Origin: Planctomycetota bacterium
GTDB taxonomy: Bacteria; Planctomycetota; PUPC01; DSUN01
Length of the DNA: 64,000 nt
Direction: 5' to 3'
Assembly (NCBI GenBank): GCA_035384565.1
Contig: DAOOIT010000022.1
Coordinates: 20,942 to 84,941 of the forward strand
Part shown: positions 27,001 through 33,694 of the stretch, piece by piece
How positions within the stretch are numbered: the stretch's first letter is position 1
Layout: the number at the start of each line of letters is the position of its first letter
Program-made: the position numbers and the translations under genes
Notes under the pieces: model-generated
Databases searched by the model: none
What the model was told of the DNA's origin: nothing
What the model saw: only the letters and a program-made list of their open reading frames with translations

Positions 27001-29234
27001 CCCCGGAACATCTCGAAGAGGGCCGGAGCGAACTTGTCCTTGGCGAGGAGATCGAGGAGGGCCTTCTCGAAGACGGCGTTGAGTGCCAGCGTGCGGTTGC
27101 GAAACGGGGCGGGGACGCGGCCGAAGCTGCGATCGGGCTGCACGCGCACGGCTGCGTCGCATAGCTCCTCGACCCAGGCGTTCGGCGTCGCGGGGTCGTA
27201 CTGCGTGAGCAGGTCTGCGAGCGCCTCGGTCTGGAAGGCGAGCTTGTCGAAGCCATCGGCCTGCCCGTTGGCGGGCGGCTTGTTGGCCATGACCTGGAGG
27301 AGGGCGGCGCGCCCGAAGGGCGTCTTCTTGGCCTCGCAATCCTTCAGCAAGGGATACAGGGCGCGGGCCTGCTTGAGGAACTCCGCCTGATTCCGATTCT
27401 GCTCGGCGGCCACTGTGAGCGCGAAAACCTGGCAGAGCGGGCTAGGTGCCCTGGATGCATCAGGCCCGGCTTGGTCGGCTGCGCGGCGGATGGCCTCCTC
27501 GATGGGCACAATCTGCTTGGTCAGCTCGGAAGCGATCTGGGGGGCCTTCGCGCGGGCCTCGCGGCGGACCCAGTCTGCCCAGGTGCGGAAGCGCGCATGC
27601 AGTCTGGCGAAGATCTCCTTGCGGTCGCGGCGGTCGAAGGGCACCCACTGGAGCGCGGCGATGTGCTCGAGCATCTTCGCCTTGTCTTCACGGTTGGTTC
27701 CAGTGCCACACTCCCAGGCGCTCTCGAGGAACGCCTCGGCTGCGCGGGGGTCTAGGATTCCTGGGGTCTTGGCAAGCTCGGCTCCGAGATGGGCGATGGC
27801 CCTGTCGCGGGCATCGGCGGGGAGCTTGGCGCCGGCTTTCTCGGCAAGAGCCTTGTGGGCGGGCCAGAGCTCGGCCTCGAACAACTCGAGGGCGTCCTTC
27901 GGTTGCAGATGCCAGGACTCATTGCGTACAAGATGCTCGATCGCCTGGAGAAGATCGTCACTTGCGGCCATCGCGTTGATGACAGCGGCTGCGCGCGAGG
28001 GCACGCCCTGGAGGAACTGAGCCTGCTTCTTGTAGAGGTCGCGGGTGGCGGGACGGGTGACGAAGGGCAGGTGGCGGATGGCGGGCGTCCGACGGAAGAG
28101 GTCCGCATGCTTGGCTCCCAGGTCGGCCCACTGCTCCGCATTGGCGAGCCAGGGGGCGACGGGGCCGCTCTGGGGCAGACGCCACTCGAGCAGGGCCTGC
28201 CGCTCGGGATCCGGCAGCCTCTCGAAGGCCTGGACGAAGAAGCTGCTCTTAGGCGCGAACTGGCGATTCCAGGCATTGCCATCGAAGCGGTCCGCGGCGC
28301 CGCCGTCGGTGAAGGCGTGGACGATCTCCTTGACGGTGTTGGCCGAGGGGAATGCGTCGAGATAGGCCCTGGCAGCGGCGGCTACAGGGGCGAAGGCGTT
28401 GTCGAGGGCCGCCTTGTCTTTCCCCGCGGCGCCGGCCTTGAACTCGAGGTTGGCGACGTGGATGGCGTAGAGCAGGGGCCGACGGCGGTCGTCGCGGATG
28501 AGGGCGAGCAGCTTTTTGCAGTAGGGGAGGGCGGCGAACTGGTCGTCCTGGCCCCTCACAATCTCGCGCAGGAGCCAGTCGAGGTACTCGGCGAAGTGAA
28601 GCCGTTCTTGCTCGACGGGGAGTTGGTCGGCATAGACGAGGCTGAGCCAGCGGGCCGCGGTCGCGTAGTCGCGGCGGCGGCGGGCCTGGTCCAGGAGCCA
28701 GGTGTCGAACTTGCGCGCGGCCGGCTGGCTGCGGAGCTTCTCGCCGTGGGCAATCATGAACTGATAGAGATCGTCGGGCGCGTCGAGAAAGTCGGCCAGG
28801 ATCGTGTACAGAGCAGCGGCGGCCTGCGAGGCCTCGTCGGGGGGTACGTTGGCGGTGGCGACCGCCTTATAGCGCGAGGCCGCTGTGCGGAAGTCGCCGG
28901 CGAACATGGCCGTCTCCGCCGCGAGGCGCAGCAAAGCAGGCGAAACGCGGAAGTTCTGAGCGAGATACACCTTGGCTGCCACCGAGGCCGCGTGGCAACG
29001 GCCCAGGCGCAGGCCGTCGGCAAGGAGGTCGAGCACCTCCTTCTCAGTGGCCGCCCCGGGATCGGCTTGAACCCGCAGGACGAGTTGCTCGAAGGCGTCT
29101 TCCGGGCCTGCGGGTTGCGCTTGCTTGGGAGGAGGCTGGGCGGGGCCTTCGGCCTTGGGGGCGGGCTGGCCGGCGAACGCCAGCCCAGCCAGTGCTAGCC
29201 CCAGAAGGAGCGGCTCGGGCGCGACGGTTCTCAT
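21054..29234 (-). CDS. Giant secreted TPR and beta-sandwich repeat protein (2726 aa)
   Basis: A signal peptide (about residues 1-21, LLLGLALAGLAFA) and a Pro/Gln-rich linker lead into a long alpha-helical solenoid (about 50-1430) with recognisable TPRs near 1250-1410. Beta-sandwich modules follow, with the recurring pattern DPD...DTVxVxxxTxSGD...LxET...SGxFxGxxxT, near residues 1490, 1970 and 2325. A PA14-like stretch lies near 1700. At about 2425-2726 is a second TPR block of the BamD/YbgF type (LLEEAIRDFPDTEARAQADYLLADLA). The charged C-terminus ends in EKKK. The predicted site is the periplasm or cell envelope. It lies between another TPR protein and the ExbBD genes and shares its beta module with the 781-aa neighbour. 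The likely role is a scaffold of the complex. Confidence 0.8.
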   Translation of the reverse strand: MRTVAPEPLLLGLALAGLAFAGQPAPKAEGPAQPPPKQAQPAGPEDAFEQLVLRVQADPGAATEKEVLDLLADGLRLGRCHAASVAAKVYLAQNFRVSPALLRLAAETAMFAGDFRTAASRYKAVATANVPPDEASQAAAALYTILADFLDAPDDLYQFMIAHGEKLRSQPAARKFDTWLLDQARRRRDYATAARWLSLVYADQLPVEQERLHFAEYLDWLLREIVRGQDDQFAALPYCKKLLALIRDDRRRPLLYAIHVANLEFKAGAAGKDKAALDNAFAPVAAAARAYLDAFPSANTVKEIVHAFTDGGAADRFDGNAWNRQFAPKSSFFVQAFERLPDPERQALLEWRLPQSGPVAPWLANAEQWADLGAKHADLFRRTPAIRHLPFVTRPATRDLYKKQAQFLQGVPSRAAAVINAMAASDDLLQAIEHLVRNESWHLQPKDALELFEAELWPAHKALAEKAGAKLPADARDRAIAHLGAELAKTPGILDPRAAEAFLESAWECGTGTNREDKAKMLEHIAALQWVPFDRRDRKEIFARLHARFRTWADWVRREARAKAPQIASELTKQIVPIEEAIRRAADQAGPDASRAPSPLCQVFALTVAAEQNRNQAEFLKQARALYPLLKDCEAKKTPFGRAALLQVMANKPPANGQADGFDKLAFQTEALADLLTQYDPATPNAWVEELCDAAVRVQPDRSFGRVPAPFRNRTLALNAVFEKALLDLLAKDKFAPALFEMFRGTRVGDNWTAKDRGDAVLVALIEKRALERSSYRPHEAVRSATCSLQWLVRNEFPRLNDKYPVERFFDDLFVEEAARTKVLDWRYWDFGLDEKKKIVNAAARLLQTHDTLPPLGEPGGMSRAEFWNWHARALGAEPQIRDAMAARIEAAFGKTRFDTYAMGRSWFATAAPPATEAGRKEFFSRLAAYCDKVRSAPERLSPPFLGQMEKLVDPKTLSKAELDTLLSIFPSTWLRTGAACVPTVWPERWGFETLASIVAQAAIAQGRPADLYPLVPHLWKIAGDTRSSTLQHDLARLAAQLVEPPAAEPGAQASDMSDLGLLLASVGLDLLKTDLLEDTRSTLAALRSKTLSRVGSVIPVKRDDRRYPLYAAQVAFLSGRQPSAWELALGHRQVLLSMVRELDPAFTIWLIGKYTEAGEHDAAEALARQMIQWFDAVTDGIAPETRARLLLAYAGIALGRGEFPKARALFERVATAKEFEATPAQADAEIHVAEVDRLTRRFDEATRRLERLTHAKDRALQAEAFYQLALVRFDQEEYREALAEIEQVLARTPDHALARILQGRTLVRLRKLEEPTEIQVGTATQRRFIVPGKPLKVNLEDHNLAVVGSAAHIEIRAWTDSGDEEVFALAPFGDSKTKFVGQIPTELAPVAKGDGRLQLLGDDTVRYDYSEAFKKAHNIAMAAPQALRVATDGELLASSGRILSKEEREARALEEMIRQRLGDKDEPEPQAALSTVRAANQIKPGNKINIRVVDPDRSVTAAKDTLSVRISTTSGDAIPAFTLTETDTHSGVFEGAVPTTSGQPTAFASDSQDGADPNFAISPRKTAGQDVAEYPSWVALPDGVAPKFYSIDLNDNVALGTMTLLANVPGRKLKSFLVQTSLNGRDFATRGQWPGDYKPWDGSLRLEFVRFGAPAGAAQGAPPTSLADFTQYLDTGYLRSQAPRVALAPKAFAARWDASLEGQAQALGLTDDGPGSAYVAHLYGAFYLPQRKARTLELDTKEKTQNIRYLLTVDGQPGDTPTHVRRSLAKGVHRVDLYVAASRKTEPAFELLVDSEEPPFLRPAPPEMFDVLKNPQVAASLQLESAKVSASQDNAAFQVTFPAGTRARVIRLALTSFETDAPAIHRITLTNAAGDTVLPTREDFATLRRNQVLEIVPGDRVTVTYDDPRALTEGQEAHEATLTATFSNATLSACFVEFDGEGAARRPRYIPMRRFKPGDRINVFIQDPDCDTTEKPDTVTFTAKTPAGKAVEMPALETAPHSGIFVGALFPVGGPPQRDTELQVAPGDDVTIAYLDRENTDPGIPWERTCLVEQTVFEPPQLRIYEVASRALTEPELQAAATPPPGPPTAATQPQAAGAGANGTQEFVPATRAMTATWPEQASADASAAGPMQTKPASVLIHGPIIVEVLFPYIAQSPESKATIYVQTASGRKALGAEAQGPYDVRAPGTLRLEARPANATVASVAPPPGYQSVAVKANPFAGDALEDGRFTFAVPTELAKVPERSLVTEDPEAQEKPALAIRGGDEILVGLEYKDPAGQTKWQVARATLQADAFFDILDPRCKEIIDGVFVGEGLCFRVMDPARDTTDDKDTVAVEVETASGAKQKLELAETFTHSGVFKATARVVFRDDKAEAKEPGALLVSYGDRITAAYARPGGQERIERAVTVHKGSDGDVVPFTKQFADPRMAVQTQFAMAEAYFELAKRHRELGQEDLARDEIAQGKKLLEEAIRDFPDTEARAQADYLLADLALEFAGETKDEEARKKHYAEAITRFTDIVATYPDSPYAPKAQYKKALAFEKMGMIDQACEEYVKLSYRYPDNELVAETIARLGQYFLSKGKELRAQVAPDATAVEREKIEMRAREMYKTAAQVFGRLAVRFPTHRLAGRTLVLSAQCYMQAEEYPKAIEVFRAVTLDAKLEPELLAEAMYWWGDCYTKQKDSVNAYRVLKRLTWDYPASKWAKFARGRLTEDALIQAGEADEKKK

Positions 29235-29251
29235 GGGCGCGACCTTTCGTG

Positions 29252-31597
29252 TCAGTCTGCCTTCCTGTCGTCGGTCTCCTCGGCGGCCCCTTTGATCTTC
29301 GCCTCGATCCTGGGGAGGATCTCTTTGGCTTTGGCGGCATGGGGGCTCGCGGGGTACTCGAAGAGGAGCTGGGAGCACTTGTTGTAGGCCTTAGGCATGT
29401 CGTTCATCCGGTAGGCCACGATGACCCACTTGAGGAGCATGCTGTCGAGGAAGTCGCCGTCGGGGTAGTCCTGGAAGATCTGCGTCAGAAGATCCTCGGC
29501 ACGGGCATAGTCCTTTGCCTCCACGTGGTAGTCCACGAGCTTGGCGAGGGCCTGGCCGGCGAAGGGGCTGTCGGGGTAGCGGTCGGCGCAGAGCTTGTAC
29601 TGCTGGATAGCGGCCTCGGAGGGGCCTGTGGGCGCCCCCTCTCGGCGCGGCGCGGCTGCGGCCTGGGCTTCGAGGCACTGGGCCAGGCGGAACTGGGCCT
29701 CTGCCTTGGCCTGCGAGTGCGGCAGGGCGAGTATCTGGCGATAGACGGCCATTGCCTGGGGAAGGTCGTTCTGGTCGACTCGGATGGCGGCGATGCCCAT
29801 GAGAGCCTGGTCCACGAAGGGGCTGTTAGGGTAGAGGCGATGGAAGAGGCGGCAGGTGGCGATGGCGTTGGGAAAATCGTCCTGGGCGATGTACAGCTCC
29901 CACTTGAGCTTGAAGGCTTCCTCGCGGAGCGCGCTGGGGATGGGGGCCTCGAGGCTCAGGATGGCGTCCACCCGTTCGATCCCCTGGCTGCTCTTCTCCT
30001 TGGCGCCCTGGGTGAGGCCCATGCTCTTGAATATCTTGGCCAGTTCCAGATAAGCGGTGGCCTCGACCAGCTCCTTCTTGGTCTTGAGGAGGGGGTCCGG
30101 CACGACGTTCTGGGTGGCTCTGGGCCGGCTATCGATCTCGCCGACAACCTTGAGCTGGGCGGTGACTTCGCGGGGGGTGGAGCCGGCGATGTGGAGATCG
30201 TCTACATAGGTGGCCACGATCTCGTCGCCGACGAGGCAGGAGAGGATCTGGTCTGCCTTGTCAATCGGCTGGCCTTCGCGCGCGGGCTGGATGGCAACGG
30301 TGGCGCCGAAGCGGCCCGTGTGGACCGGCGGCTCGCCGAGCTCGGTGAGGGTGAGCACCACTTCGTCGCGGACGACGGGGCGGGTGTCCTCGTCCGCCCC
30401 GGCGATGCCCGCCGCGGCGACGGCCGCGCCCAGCCCCTCGGCGGGGGCCGGCTGGTCGCTTGTCTCGCGGTACCGCGAGAGGATGCGGACGGTCACCGTG
30501 TCGGCCTGAGGCGAGGTGTCGTGGTCGGCATCCTGCAGCAGCACCGTCAGCGGTTGCCCGAGGAAAGCTGCGTTGGCTCGCGACTCATAGGTGCCGAGCG
30601 TGAAGCGGAGCTGAGCCGTGGAGACCACGCGCACGACCTTTTCGCGCGCGACTCCCCGGTGGCCCTCTTGCGTGTTCTCATCGAGGTAGGTGGCCGTGAT
30701 GGAATCGCCGCCGGTGACCTGAAGCGTCCCATCGCCGGGCTTGGGGGAGGCGAGGTCGGTGGGGATGGAGGCGATGAAGATGCCCTGGTCGGGAGCCAGC
30801 GGGGTGCAGGGAATGGTCTCTTTGTCGCCGTGGGTGGTGGAGAGCTGGACTTGGATCGGCTTGCCGAGGCGGTGCAGGATGGGCAGATCGGTGTCCTGCA
30901 CCTTCACGAAGAACCTGCGGCCGGCCTCGGCATACTCGACGGCCGGGCTGTTGGGGTCCACGAAGGTGCCGACCAGGCTGAGGGCCTGGATGGCCTTGTT
31001 CCAGTTGCCCTGGGCAAAGTGGCACAGGCCGATGTGATGGTAGGCCTGGTTCGCCCAGAGCGTGTTGGGGTAGTTGGCAGTGATCTTGCGGAGAATCGGA
31101 AATGCGGCGGCGTACTGGCGGGTCTGGAAGTAGGCCACGCCCGTGAGGTACAGGCCTTCGAGGTAGAGTTCCTTGGCTGCGCCCGAAAGCTCCTCGTCAG
31201 GCTTCTTGAGGTCGTTGAGGCGGCGCAGCGCCGCGATGGCAGCCGCCTGGTCGTGAGCCTCCAGATGGTGCTTGCCGAGGGCGAGCCAGGCGTCGAAGCG
31301 CACGGGGCTGTTGGGGTACTGGTCGGCGATGGCCTCGAGCATCTTGACCGCGCGCTCCGTCTCGCGCGCGAGGAGGAGATCCTGCGCGCGCTTGAGAAGC
31401 CGCCGGGCCGCGAGGTCATCCTCCTCGGCTGTGTTGGAGGCGCCCTCGCCCTTCGTGCCCGCCTTCGTGGCCGCTGCGGGTGCGGCCTTGGGGCGGGGAG
31501 CGGCGAGGGCTCCGGCCAGCGCGTTGCTCCAGGGGGCGAGCAGGGCGAGGGCCAGCGCGAGGAATGAGTGGCGGAGGCGGAGCGATACTCGGAGCAC
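29252..31597 (-). CDS. Secreted TPR protein with a central beta-sandwich region (781 aa)
   Basis: A signal peptide (residues 1-33, hydrophobic core FLALALALLAPW) is followed by TPRs at about 65-220 (RAVKMLEAIADQYPNSPVRFDAWLALG and further repeats). A central beta region at about 225-490 contains one copy of the DxDHDTSPQADTVTVRI module and a FIASIPTDLASPKPGDGTLQV stretch closely matching one in the 2726-aa protein. The C-terminal TPRs (about 510-770) have the typical YPNSPFVDQALMGIA helices. GTG 31597 is 7 nt after AGGAGG. It probably acts in the envelope with the two flanking TPR proteins. The shared module suggests that they arose from one another. Confidence 0.82.
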   Translation of the reverse strand: MLRVSLRLRHSFLALALALLAPWSNALAGALAAPRPKAAPAAATKAGTKGEGASNTAEEDDLAARRLLKRAQDLLLARETERAVKMLEAIADQYPNSPVRFDAWLALGKHHLEAHDQAAAIAALRRLNDLKKPDEELSGAAKELYLEGLYLTGVAYFQTRQYAAAFPILRKITANYPNTLWANQAYHHIGLCHFAQGNWNKAIQALSLVGTFVDPNSPAVEYAEAGRRFFVKVQDTDLPILHRLGKPIQVQLSTTHGDKETIPCTPLAPDQGIFIASIPTDLASPKPGDGTLQVTGGDSITATYLDENTQEGHRGVAREKVVRVVSTAQLRFTLGTYESRANAAFLGQPLTVLLQDADHDTSPQADTVTVRILSRYRETSDQPAPAEGLGAAVAAAGIAGADEDTRPVVRDEVVLTLTELGEPPVHTGRFGATVAIQPAREGQPIDKADQILSCLVGDEIVATYVDDLHIAGSTPREVTAQLKVVGEIDSRPRATQNVVPDPLLKTKKELVEATAYLELAKIFKSMGLTQGAKEKSSQGIERVDAILSLEAPIPSALREEAFKLKWELYIAQDDFPNAIATCRLFHRLYPNSPFVDQALMGIAAIRVDQNDLPQAMAVYRQILALPHSQAKAEAQFRLAQCLEAQAAAAPRREGAPTGPSEAAIQQYKLCADRYPDSPFAGQALAKLVDYHVEAKDYARAEDLLTQIFQDYPDGDFLDSMLLKWVIVAYRMNDMPKAYNKCSQLLFEYPASPHAAKAKEILPRIEAKIKGAAEETDDRKAD

Positions 31598-31668
31598 GGG
31601 AGGCCTCCTCAGCGGTTGAGAACTCCAGATGTTGGGCCCCGAACGGCGCCGGTGGAGCGCCGGGGCAG

Positions 31669-33435
31669 CTATTGGGCGTCCAAGCCGCCGCCCATTTTGA
31701 CCCCGAGGCGCTCGAGCTCGTGATGGGCGGCGCTGGACTGAGCGCTCTCAGGATATTTCTTGAGCACCATCCGAAGGGCCGCGATGTGCTGGGGCGTCTT
31801 GCCTGCCTCGCGGTAGAGGTTGGCGATGCGGAGCGCGGCCTCGGGTGCGTGGGCTTTGAAGAACGCCTCGACCTCGCGGAGTTGGGCCACCGCCTGATCG
31901 AGCTTGTCCTGCTTGGCGTAGCAGTCGGCGATGGCCCACAGGTTGTCGGGCGGATTGTCGCACTGCTGGTAGACGGCGATGGCTTGAGGATACTGCTTCG
32001 TGGCGTGGAGGAGCTGGCCTTTGAGCCAGAGGGCCTCCTTGGCGAAGCGCGCGGAGCGCAGAAGCTGGTCGGCGATGGGGACGCCGAGGGCGGCGTCCTT
32101 GCGGCCGTGGTGGAAGCGGAGGAGTTCCATCTGGCCGAGTTCCTTGTCGTCGAAGCTCAGGCAGATGTCCTTCACGAGGTCCGGCTCGCGCGCAGCCAGG
32201 TAACGCGCCAGGTCGGCCTTCTCGCTGTCGGGCATCTCGCCGAGCCGGAGCTTGCTGACGAGATTCCGGGCCAGCTTGGCCTCGTTGGCGCGCTCGTAGA
32301 GGATACGCATCAGCTCCCGAATGTCCGCATTGGCCATCTTCTCAAACGCGAGCTTGCCGTAGTAGTCCATCACCTTCGCCTTGTGCTGCGCGAACAGGGC
32401 GATCCAGCGCACGATGCGGGCATAGTCGCCCGGCTTCTGGCCACGCTCGAACTGGGCGTCCAGGCGTGCGATCCATTGGGCAGGGTCGCGTTCGAACGCG
32501 AGCTTGAAGTTGGCCAGTTCGATCTGATAGTGGTCCCAGTCGGCGAAGCGGCCATCGAGCGCGGCGGCCCAGGTGCGATAGTATCGGTCGCGGAGGTCGG
32601 CCTGCGCGTTGTCGAACCGGCCGTGGAGCCGAACGCCTTGGAGGACGTGTCCCCAGTAACGGCGGCTGCTGTCGAGGTCGGCCTCCAGGCGTTCGGGTTT
32701 TTCTCCGAAGCCTGCCACCTCGCGGTAGAAGGCCCTCAGCTTGGCTTCGTCGGGTTGCGTGCGGATGTAGAAGGCGATGACCTGCTGGATGGCGTTGTTG
32801 GCGGCCTGCGGGTTCTGCGTGCGGAAGTTGACGGCGATCTGGCGCCATGTGGCGGCGGCGCGCTCAGCTTGGCCCTCTTTGGCCAGGTGCTCGGCAAGAT
32901 GAGTGAGGGCCGAGGCGGCGAGGGGATGCTTGGAGTAGGCGTCGTCGGCAGCCATCTTGGCCCAGATTCTCATGGCATCTTCTTCGTCGCCGTTCTCCCA
33001 GTGACAGAGTCCGATATTGAAGAGGGCCGGCGCCGCGTACTTCACGGCGTTGGGGAAGTAGTCGAGAACCTCGTTGTACGCCTTGATCGCCTCGTGACGC
33101 TTGAGCGCGAGGTGAAGCGCTCGAGCCTTGCGTACAAGAGCGTAGGGAATGGCCTTCGACTTGGGGAACTCGAGGAGGAAACTGTCGTACTCGGCGGCGG
33201 CGCGTGGGAAGTCCCTGGAGTCGAAGACCTTGTCGGCCTTGGTGAGCGCGTGGCCTTCGAACGTGTCGAGGGTCTTCACCTCCTCGTTGGAGAGCTGCAC
33301 CTCGGCGCTCGGGGGTTCTCCCTGAGGGCGTGCAGGGCGCGCGCCCGCGAGGCATGGCGGGGCCACGAGCAGCACGATGGCGGCAAGCGGCCCGCACGCC
33401 CGCCGATGGAGCAGGTTGAACCAAGCCTTGCGCAT
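31669..33435 (-). CDS. Secreted TPR protein (588 aa), first gene of the operon
   Basis: A signal peptide (residues 1-31, core GPLAAIVLLVAPPCLAG) is followed almost entirely by helical repeats: early BamD-like TPRs (RAAAEYDSFLLEFPKSKAIPYALVRKA), a less regular central solenoid, and C-terminal TPRs (QAIAVYQQCDNPPDNLWAIADCYAKQ, then HIAALRMVLKKYPESAQSSAAHHEL). ATG 33435 follows GGCGGAG. A good promoter lies 63 nt upstream at 33498-33525, and this is the first gene after it. 71 nt separate it from the 781-aa TPR gene. Confidence 0.82.
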   Translation of the reverse strand: MRKAWFNLLHRRACGPLAAIVLLVAPPCLAGARPARPQGEPPSAEVQLSNEEVKTLDTFEGHALTKADKVFDSRDFPRAAAEYDSFLLEFPKSKAIPYALVRKARALHLALKRHEAIKAYNEVLDYFPNAVKYAAPALFNIGLCHWENGDEEDAMRIWAKMAADDAYSKHPLAASALTHLAEHLAKEGQAERAAATWRQIAVNFRTQNPQAANNAIQQVIAFYIRTQPDEAKLRAFYREVAGFGEKPERLEADLDSSRRYWGHVLQGVRLHGRFDNAQADLRDRYYRTWAAALDGRFADWDHYQIELANFKLAFERDPAQWIARLDAQFERGQKPGDYARIVRWIALFAQHKAKVMDYYGKLAFEKMANADIRELMRILYERANEAKLARNLVSKLRLGEMPDSEKADLARYLAAREPDLVKDICLSFDDKELGQMELLRFHHGRKDAALGVPIADQLLRSARFAKEALWLKGQLLHATKQYPQAIAVYQQCDNPPDNLWAIADCYAKQDKLDQAVAQLREVEAFFKAHAPEAALRIANLYREAGKTPQHIAALRMVLKKYPESAQSSAAHHELERLGVKMGGGLDAQ

Positions 33436-33497
33436 CTCCGCCTCTGCCCTGGGTCGCCAAGGTCTTCTGGCGGCTGCCTTTCCTCCCGGCAACGGCA

Positions 33498-33525
33498 ATC
33501 ATAGCGGTTTGACCCAAGGAGTCAA
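33498..33525 (-). promoter_or_regulatory. Sigma70-like promoter of the TPR/ExbBD operon
   Basis: Minus strand: TTGACT (33525-33520), 16-nt spacer, TATGAT (33503-33498). The start codon of the first TPR gene is about 60 nt downstream. No other convincing promoter was seen before the end of the operon at 15842. Confidence 0.75.
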
Positions 33526-33610
33526 GCGCCTCCAGGAGCGCGCGGAAGGGCCGCGTGGAGACCTCTGGCCGGGCCTTCGCTCGCGCGCAGGAGCAGGTGC
33601 CCGGGCGCCC

Positions 33611-33639
33611 TTGAACTGAGTTGACGAACTTGCTAGGCT
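33611..33639 (+). promoter_or_regulatory. Sigma70-like promoter of the ThuA gene
   Basis: TTGAAC (33611-33616), 17-nt spacer, TAGGCT (33634-33639), with TGC directly before the -10 box. It gives a 5' leader of about 50 nt before the ThuA start. Confidence 0.6.
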
Positions 33640-33694
33640 GAATGCGGCAGTGCCAGTGTGTGCCTGATGGGCTCTTGTGGAAAGGGGGCTGGGA

